NCBI GenBank assembly: GCA_026418175.1
Contig: JAOABX010000003.1
Span: forward strand, 1 to 64,000
Source of the DNA: Flavobacteriales bacterium
GTDB taxonomy: Bacteria > Bacteroidota > Bacteroidia > CAIKAF01
Direction of reading: 5' to 3'
Length of the DNA stretch: 64,000 nucleotides
Position 1 is the first letter of the stretch; the number at the start of each line of letters is the position of its first letter. The translations under genes were made by a program, and so were the position numbers. This document shows, one piece after another, positions 42,965-52,074 of the stretch. The notes below the pieces were generated by a model. The model saw nothing but the letters and a program-made list of their open reading frames with translations, was not told the origin of the DNA and searched no databases.

Positions 42965-44125
42965 ATGGTTATGTTGTTTAATGGAAATATTGAATCAAAG
43001 CTTCCCCGTGTAAAAACTACCATATTTACCATTATGAGTGCGTTGGCCAAAGAGCACAACGCCATCAACCTTGCTCAGGGATTTCCGGATTTTAATGTAA
43101 ATCCCAAACTAGTTGAACTGGTTACAAAAGCCATGAATAACGGCTACAATCAATATGCGCCCATGCAAGGATTGATGAACCTAAGGGAAGCCATTGCCGA
43201 AAAAACCGAAACGCTATACAGCGCTCAATATCATCCGGAAAAAGAAATAACCATTACTGCCGGTGCTACACAAGCCTTGTTTACAGCCATAGCCGCATTT
43301 GTAAAAGAAGGCGATGAAGTGATTGTGATTGAACCAGCATACGATAGTTATGTGCCTGCCATTGAACTTAATGGCGGTATTCCGAAGTTTGTTCAATTAG
43401 ACGACACTACCTTTCAAGTGAAATGGGAGCATGTAAAAAAACTGATTAATCAAAAAACCCGGGCTATAATCATTAACACCCCCCACAATCCCACAGGCTC
43501 TATTCTTTCAGCTGCCGATATGCAGAAACTGGAAAAAATATTAAAAGGGAAAGACATTCTTGTTATAAGCGACGAAGTTTACGAGCATATTGTTTTCGAC
43601 AATGTTGAACATCAAAGTGTAGCACGTTTTCCGGAGTTGGCCAAACGTAGCATTATTGTTTCTTCATTTGGAAAGACCTATCATACCACCGGATGGAAAA
43701 TAGGCTATGTTTTGGCTCCCGAAAATTTGATGACGGAGTTTAGAAAAGTGCATCAGTACAATGTGTTTTCTGTAAATACACCCATTCAACAAGCGTATGC
43801 AGAAATTTTAAAGGATAAACAACTGTATGTGGAATTAGGGCAGTTTTATCAGCAAAAACGTGATTACTTCCGCCAATTAATTAAAGGCTCACGGTTTGAT
43901 ATTAAACCAGTGCATGGCAGTTATTTTCAGGTGCTGGGGTACACTAAAATAAGCGATGAAAAAGATGTGGATTTTGCACGTCGTATGACGGTTGAAATAG
44001 GTGTTGCTCCCATTCCACTTTCTGTATTTTTTAATAATCATCATGATACAAAATGTTTGCGTTTTTGTTTTGCAAAACAAGATGAAACGTTAGAGAAAGC
44101 AGCCGAAAAATTGATGAAAATTTAA
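42965..44125 (+). CDS. Class I/II aminotransferase, methionine/glutamine transaminase (YbdL-like)
   Basis: 386 residues, PLP fold-type I. It has INLAQGFPDFNV (about 35-46), YAPMQGLMNLREAIAEK (about 62-78), NTPHNPTGS (about 172), SDEVYEHIVFD (about 205) and the Schiff-base Lys in SSFGKTYHTTGWKIGY (about 240). The match is to YbdL / kynurenine aminotransferase-type enzymes that use methionine or glutamine as amino donor. The next gene, four bases on, encodes an omega-amidase-type nitrilase. That pairing is the usual one for transaminating glutamine and then hydrolysing the ketoglutaramate, as in methionine salvage. Confidence 0.92.
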   Translation: MVMLFNGNIESKLPRVKTTIFTIMSALAKEHNAINLAQGFPDFNVNPKLVELVTKAMNNGYNQYAPMQGLMNLREAIAEKTETLYSAQYHPEKEITITAGATQALFTAIAAFVKEGDEVIVIEPAYDSYVPAIELNGGIPKFVQLDDTTFQVKWEHVKKLINQKTRAIIINTPHNPTGSILSAADMQKLEKILKGKDILVISDEVYEHIVFDNVEHQSVARFPELAKRSIIVSSFGKTYHTTGWKIGYVLAPENLMTEFRKVHQYNVFSVNTPIQQAYAEILKDKQLYVELGQFYQQKRDYFRQLIKGSRFDIKPVHGSYFQVLGYTKISDEKDVDFARRMTVEIGVAPIPLSVFFNNHHDTKCLRFCFAKQDETLEKAAEKLMKI

Positions 44126-44129
44126 AAGC

Positions 44130-44912
44130 ATGGAATCGCTTCATATTACTGCCATTCAAACAGCCTTGCATTGGGAAAATCCAGAGGCAAATTATTCCAT
44201 GTTTGAAAAAAAAATTTCTACCATTCATTCTACTGATTTGGTGGTATTGCCGGAAATGTTTACTACCGGATTTAGCATGAATACAAGTATTGCAACGTTG
44301 CCAGGGTATGATCCGCTGGCATGGATGAAACACCAGGCTTCTGCCTGTGGTGTTACAATAGTCGGTAGTTATATGGTTCAAGAAAACAATAAGTTTTTTA
44401 ATCGACTCAGCGCTGTTTCGCCTGATGGAGAAGTTATATCTTACAATAAAAAGCATTTGTTTACACTAGCAGGAGAACAACAGCATTATACTGCCGGAAA
44501 AAATCAAGTTATACTATCTTACAAAGGATGGAAACTGGCAATGATGATTTGTTATGACCTACGATTTCCTGTTTGGTGTCGCCGTACGCCAAAATTTAAT
44601 TATGATGCATTGATTTTTGCCGCCAATTGGCCGGATCGACGCAGTTATGCCTGGCGTAGTCTTTTGTTAGCACGAGCTATAGAAAACCAAGCGTATGTAA
44701 TTGGTGTAAACAGAGTTGGGACTGATGGTGCCGGCGTGATTCATTCCGGAGACTCGGCCATCATTGATCCGCTTGGGAAATATATTTCTTTGGCTCCTTC
44801 ATTTGAGGAAACAATTATACACGCCACGATTCATAAAACTGTACTGGATGAAACGCGTCAGCGATTACCATTTTTTGATGACCGAGATAATTTTGAATTT
44901 ATTGAAGCATAA
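44130..44912 (+). CDS. Nitrilase-family omega-amidase (YafV-like)
   Basis: 260 residues with the full nitrilase triad: Glu in VVLPEMFTTGFSM (about 43), Lys in YNKKHLFTLAGE (about 110) and Cys in MMICYDLRFPVW (about 140). The FTLAGE and LRFPVW contexts are those of YafV/NIT2 omega-amidases, which hydrolyse alpha-ketoglutaramate or alpha-ketosuccinamate. It starts four bases after the transaminase stop and should act on that enzyme's product. Confidence 0.92.
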   Translation: MESLHITAIQTALHWENPEANYSMFEKKISTIHSTDLVVLPEMFTTGFSMNTSIATLPGYDPLAWMKHQASACGVTIVGSYMVQENNKFFNRLSAVSPDGEVISYNKKHLFTLAGEQQHYTAGKNQVILSYKGWKLAMMICYDLRFPVWCRRTPKFNYDALIFAANWPDRRSYAWRSLLLARAIENQAYVIGVNRVGTDGAGVIHSGDSAIIDPLGKYISLAPSFEETIIHATIHKTVLDETRQRLPFFDDRDNFEFIEA

Positions 44913-44944
44913 AAATGATCAGCGTGCTTATTTTTTGCTTCTTT

Positions 44945-45622
44945 TTAAAGTTCAAACATGTATCCAACGTGAAAACCTATGCCAGTATTCCAGTCTCGTG
45001 GTGAAACTTTTGAAACATCGGTAAATCCTTGTGTGTAACGGGTACCAAGAAGCAAGGTTTGCCCATTTAAAATGGGTATTTCTATTCCAATACCACCTTT
45101 TATTCCAGCATCTATGGTATAATATGTATCTAATAAATTATAAAGCGGATAAACGGTGGTAGTAGAAAAGTCGGGGTCAATTCCTCCTTTAGCAGCTACT
45201 AAAAATCCAATGTATGGACCGGCTTCGCACATGAATTTTGTTTTCTTTCCGAATTTGAATTTTGCAAGAACAGGTACTTGTATGTAATGCAAGTTGTATT
45301 TAAAAGAACCTCTGCCCAATGTATCGCCATTGAAGTCGGTAACATAAACTTTTTGCATGGTTCCCATAGCAGAATAATTTACTTCAGTATGCAAAAAGAA
45401 AGGAGGGGCAATACGAATATCCTGGAATACAGCAGTATAAAAGCGAAATCGCCAATTGTAGATGTCTTTGTAAAAAGGATCATCCGCAAAAAAATTTGAT
45501 ATGTTTGCCCCAAAGTTTAATCCTACCCTAATTACTTTATCTCCGGGTGATTTGTTTTCGGGCTGCGCTGCCAATTGAAACAGCGGAAAAAAAAAGCATA
45601 TGATAAAAAAACAACCCCGCAT
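44945..45622 (-). CDS. PorT-family outer-membrane beta-barrel protein
   Basis: 225 residues. Signal peptide ends LAAQ (about 20), then VGLNFGANISNFF, the usual PorT-like first strand, and alternating strands to the end (LLLGTRYTQGFTD, GIGFHVGYMFEL with a terminal hydrophobic residue). Eight-stranded barrel predicted. Such proteins are abundant in Bacteroidota; some take part in T9SS, but similarity to true PorT is not shown here. A TATCTTTA promoter core lies just upstream on the minus strand. Confidence 0.8.
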   Translation of the reverse strand: MRGCFFIICFFFPLFQLAAQPENKSPGDKVIRVGLNFGANISNFFADDPFYKDIYNWRFRFYTAVFQDIRIAPPFFLHTEVNYSAMGTMQKVYVTDFNGDTLGRGSFKYNLHYIQVPVLAKFKFGKKTKFMCEAGPYIGFLVAAKGGIDPDFSTTTVYPLYNLLDTYYTIDAGIKGGIGIEIPILNGQTLLLGTRYTQGFTDVSKVSPRDWNTGIGFHVGYMFEL

Positions 45623-45822
45623 CTTTGGAATAAAGATACAAAATTATGATATTATTTGTCTATTAAACGTTACGTTAGCTTATACTGTTTTTTGCTTACG
45701 TCTATAAGTTGTAATAATCAATTAATTTTAAAAGCCTGCATAAAAAGCGAAATATTCTTTAATATGATTTATACTGTAGAAGACATTCAATTTTTTAATA
45801 TATTGTAGTGGTCTTAAGTTTT

Positions 45823-48735
45823 ATGAAAATCAATCCTAATTCTTTTTTTTTCATTTTTTTTAGTCTTTGGTCCATTGTAATAAGTTTGGCACAACGCCCC
45901 TTTTATCATCAAATAAATGCAGAATCAGGGTTGCCTACCAATGAAGTTTACAGGATAATTCAAGATTCACAGGGGTATTTGTGGATTGGTTGTGATGCGG
46001 GATTGTACCGATATAGTGGACTTGAATTTAAGTCGTATAAAAACCCTAAACAGAATTCCAGAAGTATTTCCAATCTACATATTGACGTAGAGGGTAATTT
46101 ATGGTGTAGTAATTTTACTGGACAAGTTTTTTGTAAAGAAAAAAAGGATTTGCAATTAATTAATGATTATAGTGAAATTGCTAATCGTTTTCAGGTTTTC
46201 TTTGTTGCTAGGCCGGGGTATTACATGATAGACAAAACTGGGCTTTCATGGTATAACGAATATGGAATTAGAGAAAAATGTTGGAAGGCAAATTTTTCTT
46301 CTGATAAATATTTCAATGCTTCAACTGCTGTTTTTTCAGAACGCGATGGATGGATTGAAACACCCATGGGTTTGTTTTATATGAACATGGATGCAGATTC
46401 TTTATTCTCTATTTTATCAGCCGATGCACCTACGGGCTATCAAACACAACGAGTGTTTAATTATAAAAATAACAACTATCTATTTCGATCAGAGCATCCA
46501 CCTTCATACAAAAATTATTTATACCTTTTAAAGAATAAAAAAGCCTATCAATTATATGAGTTTAGCAATACTGAAAATATTCGTTATTATTTTTTTTATC
46601 AAGATAATCTGAATAATTTATGGATTGGAACCTCGCATGGAGTATGGTGTATTAATAATATAGAAAAACCCATGCTGAGTGGAAACAGGTTATTTCCTGA
46701 GCAAAATATCAGCTCAATTTTTCACGATGCAGAGGGAAATTATTGGTTTTCTTCACTTCAACAAGGAATATTCATGATACCATTTAAAACCTCTGTGTTT
46801 TATGATCCATGGGGTTCTGTTGCTATCAAGAAAGACATTACATCACTTGCCATGAGCCACGACGGCAAATTAATAATAGGTCATTATAATGGTGATGTAG
46901 GTATTTTTGATATATTAAATAATAAGTGCTATTATCCATCTAAAATTAATGAACTTAAAGGATTAACTGTAAAAGACATAGAATTTCATAACAATCGTAT
47001 CATTCTTTCTAGAGGAAGGCTTTTTTTATATGATGATGAAAAAAAACAAGTAGTTTATCCTTATCCTTATGGCAATGTACGTGATCTATTAATTGAGAAA
47101 GATACCATTTATGCCATGCATTCTGATTGTGTGGTTCGTTTTCCAATTAACAGTATCAAACAAAATCATCCCATAATACTTGATACCATATTTAATGTAG
47201 GTGGCAAGAAAATAATACATGATCCTCAAGATAACCATATTTATTTAGGATTAAATAATGGATTATATGCTTGGAAAAATAATCGTTGTTTCCCGGTATT
47301 ACTCCACAATAAAAAAATTTTTATACACTCCATGGCAAGTAATTCTAAGTTTGTATTTGCCGGTACACAAACTGATGGATTAGTAGTTTTAAAAAATGGA
47401 AAAATTATAACACAATGGCTATTTAATGAACACATAGATGATATAACACCTAAAGTAATAACATGCAATGATAAATATTTGTGGATTTGCACGTACTCTG
47501 ATTTTTTTCGATTAGATCTAAAAAATCAACAAATTGAAAAGTATTCACTAAATATAGGAATTTCACCCCAAGATGTAACTTCAATGGTTTTTCATCAAGG
47601 CTACCTTTACGTGGGTACTAAAAAATATTTACATCGTATTGATGCTTTTGAATCACCTGTAAACCTATCAATTCCTCAAATATTCTTTACCAAAGTTAGT
47701 TTGAATGATAAGCCGGTTAACGATTCGATTTTTCGAATTCCATACAATTTTAATCATGTAAAGTTTGAATTTATCTCTTTTTCATATAGAAGCAAGACTA
47801 AATTTTTTTACCAATACCGATTGCTTGGACTTGATACTAATTGGACCCAATTAAGCTATTTATCACCGGAAGTTACATACAATTCGTTGCCAGCAGGCTC
47901 ATATACATTTCAAGTTCGTTCAGTAAATGAAAATGGAATTTACAGCAATCCGGCAATATGTAAGTTTACTGTAGCATCTCCCCCTTGGCAAACTTGGTGG
48001 TTTTATTTATTGCTTTCATTAGTTTCTGTTTCATTTATTTATTCAGGGTTTAGGGTTCGATTACGTTTGCTCGAAAGAAAGGCTGAAAAAGAAAAACGAG
48101 TAATAGTTTCTCAGCTTTCAGCCCTAAAGGCTCAAATGAACCCACATTTTATGTACAATGCTTTAAATTCTATTCAAGCGCTGATTTTACAAAATGACAT
48201 AAAAAACAGTAACCTTTATTTGGCAAAATTTAGCTCTCTGATGCGAAAAGTATTGGATGCCTCAGGAAAGGAAAAAATACCTCTCAAAGAGGAAGTTGAT
48301 ATTCTAAGCTTATATCTTCAATTAGAAAAACTCCGTTTTGGAAATGATTTTGAATATAAAATAACCATACAGCCGAATGTAGATGAATATACAACAACGA
48401 TTCCATCAATGATACTCCAGCCCTTTGTTGAAAATGCATTAAAGCATGGCTTGTTACATAAAAAGGGTTTCAAAAATTTATCTATTCGTTTTAACTTAAA
48501 TGACCAATTGTTGGTTTGTGAAATCGAAGACAATGGAATAGGTCGAAAAAAATCATTAGAAATCAATCAACGAATGAAAAAGGGGCACTCTTCATTTGCA
48601 ACACAGGCTACCGATAAAAGGCTTGAATTGTTGAATTTGTATGAAGTGTTTAAATACCGTGCGGATATAACAGACCTGGTTGATAATCAGGGAAATTCAC
48701 TGGGAACGTTGGTTAAAATTTTTATTCCTCAATAA
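45823..48735 (+). CDS. LytS-type sensor histidine kinase with extracellular beta-propeller and Y_Y_Y domain
   Basis: 970 residues from the ATG at 45823 (a GTG 15 bases upstream is less likely). Signal peptide (to about 24) then two-component-regulator propeller repeats, for example GLPTNEVYRIIQDSQGYLWI and NLWIGTSHGVW, up to about 615. A Y_Y_Y domain follows (FFYQYRLLGLDTNWTQ, about 660-720) and a single transmembrane helix (about 725-745). The cytoplasmic His_kinase domain has the phospho-acceptor His775 in MNPHFMYNALNSIQ and an ATPase domain with N-box ILQPFVENALKHGL and EDNGIG. This is the LytS class, not a hybrid. It pairs with the LytTR regulator 94 bases downstream. The signal is probably extracellular, likely a polymer or peptide; that is inference. 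The kinase's own leader lacks the regulon operator. Confidence 0.94.
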   Translation: MKINPNSFFFIFFSLWSIVISLAQRPFYHQINAESGLPTNEVYRIIQDSQGYLWIGCDAGLYRYSGLEFKSYKNPKQNSRSISNLHIDVEGNLWCSNFTGQVFCKEKKDLQLINDYSEIANRFQVFFVARPGYYMIDKTGLSWYNEYGIREKCWKANFSSDKYFNASTAVFSERDGWIETPMGLFYMNMDADSLFSILSADAPTGYQTQRVFNYKNNNYLFRSEHPPSYKNYLYLLKNKKAYQLYEFSNTENIRYYFFYQDNLNNLWIGTSHGVWCINNIEKPMLSGNRLFPEQNISSIFHDAEGNYWFSSLQQGIFMIPFKTSVFYDPWGSVAIKKDITSLAMSHDGKLIIGHYNGDVGIFDILNNKCYYPSKINELKGLTVKDIEFHNNRIILSRGRLFLYDDEKKQVVYPYPYGNVRDLLIEKDTIYAMHSDCVVRFPINSIKQNHPIILDTIFNVGGKKIIHDPQDNHIYLGLNNGLYAWKNNRCFPVLLHNKKIFIHSMASNSKFVFAGTQTDGLVVLKNGKIITQWLFNEHIDDITPKVITCNDKYLWICTYSDFFRLDLKNQQIEKYSLNIGISPQDVTSMVFHQGYLYVGTKKYLHRIDAFESPVNLSIPQIFFTKVSLNDKPVNDSIFRIPYNFNHVKFEFISFSYRSKTKFFYQYRLLGLDTNWTQLSYLSPEVTYNSLPAGSYTFQVRSVNENGIYSNPAICKFTVASPPWQTWWFYLLLSLVSVSFIYSGFRVRLRLLERKAEKEKRVIVSQLSALKAQMNPHFMYNALNSIQALILQNDIKNSNLYLAKFSSLMRKVLDASGKEKIPLKEEVDILSLYLQLEKLRFGNDFEYKITIQPNVDEYTTTIPSMILQPFVENALKHGLLHKKGFKNLSIRFNLNDQLLVCEIEDNGIGRKKSLEINQRMKKGHSSFATQATDKRLELLNLYEVFKYRADITDLVDNQGNSLGTLVKIFIPQ

Positions 48736-48740
48736 TTCTT

Positions 48741-48769
48741 TTGGGAAATTTATTCATGCTTTTTGGAAA
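48741..48769 (+). promoter_or_regulatory. Putative LytTR operator 1 (before the response regulator gene)
   Basis: Half-sites TTGGGAAA (48741-48748) and TTTGGAAA (48762-48769), starts 21 bases apart. The pair begins 5 bases after the kinase stop and ends 61 bases before the GTG of the regulator. A TATTTTG core at 48801-48807 follows. Suggests autoregulation. Confidence 0.7.
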
Positions 48770-48829
48770 ATAAACGATAAAAGTAGAAGTTTAATAAATT
48801 TATTTTGTTTAAGTAAAAGAATGTTTTAA

Positions 48830-49582
48830 GTGAAAGCAGTTTTAATTGATGATGAAGAAGGGGCTCGCATCGCATTAAGGGGTTTATTAAATCAATATTG
48901 TGAGGATGTTGAGATAGTTACTGAATGTAGTAACGTACCTGACGGGGCTATTGCTATTAACAGATATCAACCTGACGTTGTTTTTTTAGATATCGAAATG
49001 CCCGAATACAATGGGTTTGAATTGCTTGATTTTTTTAAAGAAATAAATTTTGAAATAGTTTTTGTAACTGCTTATAGCCAGTATGCTGTAAGGGCGTTTG
49101 AGGTATCAGCAATTGATTATATTTTAAAGCCTGTAGAAATTGAATCATTAAAAAGTGCTTTGGAAAAGGTTAAGCAAAAACGAAGCCAATCGAATATTAT
49201 GCAACGCCTTGAATTGATGAAAACTACCTACAAGGGTGATGATGTTCGAAAAATAGCTTTACCCATGAGTGATGGCTTATTGTTTGTGGATATTAACGAA
49301 ATTGTTTTTTTTGAAGCTGATAGGGCATATACTAATGTGTTTTTAAACAATGGCTCAAAAATTACGGTGAGCAAACCCATGCGCACATTTGAAGATATAC
49401 TTGATAATAGGCTATTTTTTTATCGGCCGCATCGTTCTTACTTGATTAATTTAAATTACATCAAAAAATATGTTAGGGGAGAATCGCTTATCATGATGGA
49501 TAATAATATCATTGTTAGCGTTTCAAGAGAAAGAAAGCAAGAGTTTGAAAACCTGCTTAAAGAATTGCGGCTCGCTGTATAG
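48830..49582 (+). CDS. LytTR-family response regulator
   Basis: 250 residues, GTG start. The receiver domain (about 1-120) has the acidic pair IDDEE near residue 7, the phospho-acceptor Asp54 in VVFLDIEMPEYNG, and the switch residues TAYSQYA and KPVE. The LytTR DNA-binding domain (about 145-248) shows VFFEADRAYTNVFLNNG, FYRPHRSYLINLNYIKKY and ISVSRERKQEFENLL. It is transcribed after its cognate kinase but has an operator-like element in its own leader. It most likely binds the five paired TTNGGAAA elements in this region. Confidence 0.95.
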   Translation: MKAVLIDDEEGARIALRGLLNQYCEDVEIVTECSNVPDGAIAINRYQPDVVFLDIEMPEYNGFELLDFFKEINFEIVFVTAYSQYAVRAFEVSAIDYILKPVEIESLKSALEKVKQKRSQSNIMQRLELMKTTYKGDDVRKIALPMSDGLLFVDINEIVFFEADRAYTNVFLNNGSKITVSKPMRTFEDILDNRLFFYRPHRSYLINLNYIKKYVRGESLIMMDNNIIVSVSRERKQEFENLLKELRLAV

Positions 49583-49657
49583 TGTAATTATTATTTCCAA
49601 ACATTATTAATTCAGAATATTTGTATTAAACATCTCAAAACTAAATCTTAGTGTTCT

Positions 49658-49686
49658 TTCGGAAAGCCATTTCTTTCGTTTGGAAA
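49658..49686 (+). promoter_or_regulatory. Putative LytTR operator 2 (before the LamG-like pseudogene)
   Basis: Half-sites TTCGGAAA (49658-49665) and TTTGGAAA (49679-49686), starts 21 bases apart, ending 60 bases before the ATG. A GATTTTG core ends at 49723. Confidence 0.7.
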
Positions 49687-49745
49687 ATATAAAGATGTTG
49701 CCAAGTTAAATTTTTTGATTTTGTATAAGTAATAAAATCAATATT

Positions 49746-50730
49746 ATGAAAAAAGTTTACTTCCTTTTTTATTCTATAGCTTTTTAGTTATAACAACAAA
49801 TGCACAAGTAACCAATGGCCTAGTTGCCAAATATTCCTTTAATGGCGGCAACGCCAATGATGAGGCAGGAACTAATGATGGGATTGTTTCAGGGGCTGAA
49901 TTAACTACTGATAGATTTGGTAATGCTGGAAAAGCCTATTTTTTTGATGGAATAGACGACTACATTAACTTGGGATCAAATTCTACTATTAAACCGCTTG
50001 TTGGTTCAATATCAATGTGGGTTAAATTGAATTCTGTATCAACGTATGGGAGCGGTTATCCGTACAATCCCATTATATTATTCAAAAATAATAGTAATAC
50101 AAATAACTATTTTGAGGCTTGTGCTCTTTATGTAAAATATCTGATTCAAGAATACTTACAATAGCTACTGAATTTTCAACTGCCACAGAAAGGTATTTTC
50201 AAACAGCAAACCCTGTTGATACAAGTTCTTGGAATCATTTTGTAATCACTTACAACTATGATTCATTATCATTATTTGTAAATGGTCAACTCGAAAACAG
50301 AATATACAAGGGCTTTAACAGTATATTTTCTCCCTCAGAAGATGTTTTATTGGGAAAATCAGGAAATACTTTAAATGATAGGTACTTTAATGGAAAGATT
50401 GATGATGTAAGAATATATAATCGAGTATTAGCATCAAACGAGGTAGATTCTTTATACAACGAACCTAATCCCTCAGTATCAAGTATCAGCGAGTTAATTC
50501 AAAATCAAATTCGTATTTACCCCAATCCAGCAACAAATAATATAACTATGCAGCTCAATCAAAGCGGTTTATTGGAAGTGTATAGTATAGAAGGCCAGTT
50601 AATAGAAGTCATTCAGGTAAATACCCCAACAATTACTTTGTGTGTGCAACACTTTCAAAAAGGCATGTATATCGTAAGATTTACTACTGCCGATGGCAAT
50701 AGCTATCAAGCTATATTTATTAAAGTGTAA
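49746..50730 (+). pseudogene. LamG-like secreted protein with T9SS type A tail, two frameshifts
   Basis: The ATG at 49746 opens a signal peptide (MKKVYFLFYSIAF) that stops at 49785. Adding one T to the T-run at 49781-49785 restores LVITTNAQVTNGLVAKYSFN and a LamG/concanavalin-like jelly roll through YFEACALYVK. A second one-base deficit in the A-run at 50134-50137 is needed to reach ISDSRILTIATEF..., the second half of the jelly roll (SSWNHFVITYNYDSLSLFVNGQ, DDVRIYNRVLASNEV). It ends in a T9SS type A tail (IRIYPNPATNNITMQL...IVRFTTADG). Corrected length is about 328 residues. Both lesions are single bases missing from homopolymers, so a sequencing error is as likely as a true pseudogene. Confidence 0.82.
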
Positions 50731-50780
50731 GCATAATAACTAAAATCTTTGCACACCATGAAGTTCCATCGCTGATTTTA

Positions 50781-50809
50781 TTAGGAAACCCAAACTCTCA
50801 ATTCGGAAA
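50781..50809 (+). promoter_or_regulatory. Putative LytTR operator 3 (before the 50871 gene)
   Basis: Half-sites TTAGGAAA (50781-50788) and TTCGGAAA (50802-50809), starts 21 bases apart, ending 62 bases before the ATG. ATTTTTG core ends at 50847. Confidence 0.7.
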
Positions 50810-50870
50810 ATTATCTTATGGTATTTAAGTTAATAAATGGATTTTTGTTTAAACTTTTATATTAACTATT

Positions 50871-51923
50871 ATGAAAAAATCATTAATCTTTTTAATCGGT
50901 ATTTTTAGTGCATTTACTGGTAATACTCAAATAAGCTTAACCAATGCAAATCATGGCCCAGTACCAGGGGATTATGCTTTAATTGTAGCATATGATACCT
51001 CAAATGCCATACCTAAGCATACTGGAGCCAATCAAACATGGAATTTTAGTAACATAAACCTTGATTCAATTGGTTCTTATACAATAAATTTTGTTTCTCC
51101 TACATATGCTCCCAATGGTACAACAGTAACGGCAGAATTTGGGCCTGGAGGTCCGAAAAGATATTTTAAAAACTCGAGCAATAAGTTGGATATAAAAGGC
51201 TTCACATCTACTGGATTAACTGTTGAGTTTGATGGGGATCTTTTACACAGAACCTGGCCGATGTCTTACAACACAACAATTTCAGATACTGCTAACGGCG
51301 ATTACTCTATGGCTCCTAACCCATTTATACCCATTATTGGACCTATTGTTGTAAATTCAAAATCGGTTGTTAGTGGCTATGGAACATTAATAGCCCCTAA
51401 TGGTGCTACATTTAATAATGTTTTACAGGTTGTAGATTCCATTAGTTTTAATATAGAAAATTTAACTCCAGGCATATATGAAACGGGTGTTTCTGTAAGT
51501 TTTAATTCAATGAGTTATTACATATCCAATCTTAAATATCCACTTTTAACATATACAAAAGCTTCACAATTAAGCTATGCAATAGATTTGCAAACTTTCA
51601 ATATAGATTATTGGCTATTAGATTCGTCTGAAGTTTTTGAATTCAATGCTACGCCCTTTTCTCCATTATCGGATTTAATGGTAGGTGTTAATAATCATGA
51701 TTTGAAACTATATCCTAATCCAACTACGGATGTAGTATTTTTTGAAACAGAAAAGCCAGGAACACTGGAAATTTTTTCAGCAGATGGAAAAAGGCTAGAA
51801 ACCCTACAAATACAAGCTAATAATCAAATTTTTTCACTTCAAGCATATCCTCAAGGATTGTATATAGCTCGTTTTACAGACAATGAGGGTAATACAATTC
51901 AACATAAGCTGATTCGGCAGTAA
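50871..51923 (+). CDS. Secreted protein with T9SS type A sorting tail
   Basis: 350 residues. Signal peptide MKKSLIFLIGIFSAF... to about 19. The body (about 20-270) is an unassigned beta-rich domain (NQTWNFSNINLDSIGSYTI near 60, NGDYSMAPNPF near 145) that I do not place in a named family. The last 70 residues, from LYPNPTTDVVFF to IQHKLIRQ, are a type A T9SS tail, exporting and anchoring it at the cell surface. The tail is nearly duplicated in the next gene. Preceded by the paired TTNGGAAA operator and followed by a strong hairpin terminator, so it is its own transcription unit under the LytTR regulator. Confidence 0.85.
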   Translation: MKKSLIFLIGIFSAFTGNTQISLTNANHGPVPGDYALIVAYDTSNAIPKHTGANQTWNFSNINLDSIGSYTINFVSPTYAPNGTTVTAEFGPGGPKRYFKNSSNKLDIKGFTSTGLTVEFDGDLLHRTWPMSYNTTISDTANGDYSMAPNPFIPIIGPIVVNSKSVVSGYGTLIAPNGATFNNVLQVVDSISFNIENLTPGIYETGVSVSFNSMSYYISNLKYPLLTYTKASQLSYAIDLQTFNIDYWLLDSSEVFEFNATPFSPLSDLMVGVNNHDLKLYPNPTTDVVFFETEKPGTLEIFSADGKRLETLQIQANNQIFSLQAYPQGLYIARFTDNEGNTIQHKLIRQ

Positions 51924-51989
51924 AAAACGACAGATTTTTTCATTGGTGTAGTATCCCAAATTGCCGAAAGCAATTTGGGATACTTTTTT
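51711..51989 (+). repeat. 3' cassette copy 1: T9SS tail plus terminator
   Basis: Aligns without gaps to 53575-53853: 213 bases of coding tail to the stop, 27 bases of spacer, and the terminator. By my alignment 53 of the last 70 residues are identical. The spacers share CATTGGTGTA just before the stem. Confidence 0.8.
51951..51989 (+). terminator. Rho-independent terminator of the 50871 gene
   Basis: GTATCCCAAATTGC and GCAATTTGGGATAC form a perfect 14-bp stem with loop CGAAA, followed by a T-run. The next operator begins at 51991, immediately after it. Confidence 0.93.
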
Positions 51990-51990
51990 A

Positions 51991-52019
51991 TTCGGAAAGT
52001 CAAATTTACCATTAGGAAA
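51991..52019 (+). promoter_or_regulatory. Putative LytTR operator 4 (before the 52075 gene)
   Basis: Half-sites TTCGGAAA (51991-51998) and TTAGGAAA (52012-52019), starts 21 bases apart, ending 56 bases before the ATG. The promoter core at the matching place reads ATTTTTA, not ATTTTTG. Confidence 0.68.
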
Positions 52020-52074
52020 TCGCCATTGCGATCTTTTATACAATCTGTTCATTTTTATAAAAATAATTTAACTT

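Noticed and set aside
45623-45822. A possible sixth LytTR operator before the kinase
   Set aside because: ACGTTACGTTAGC and a CTTTGGAATAAAG segment are present, but no second TTNGGAAA half-site at 21 bases.
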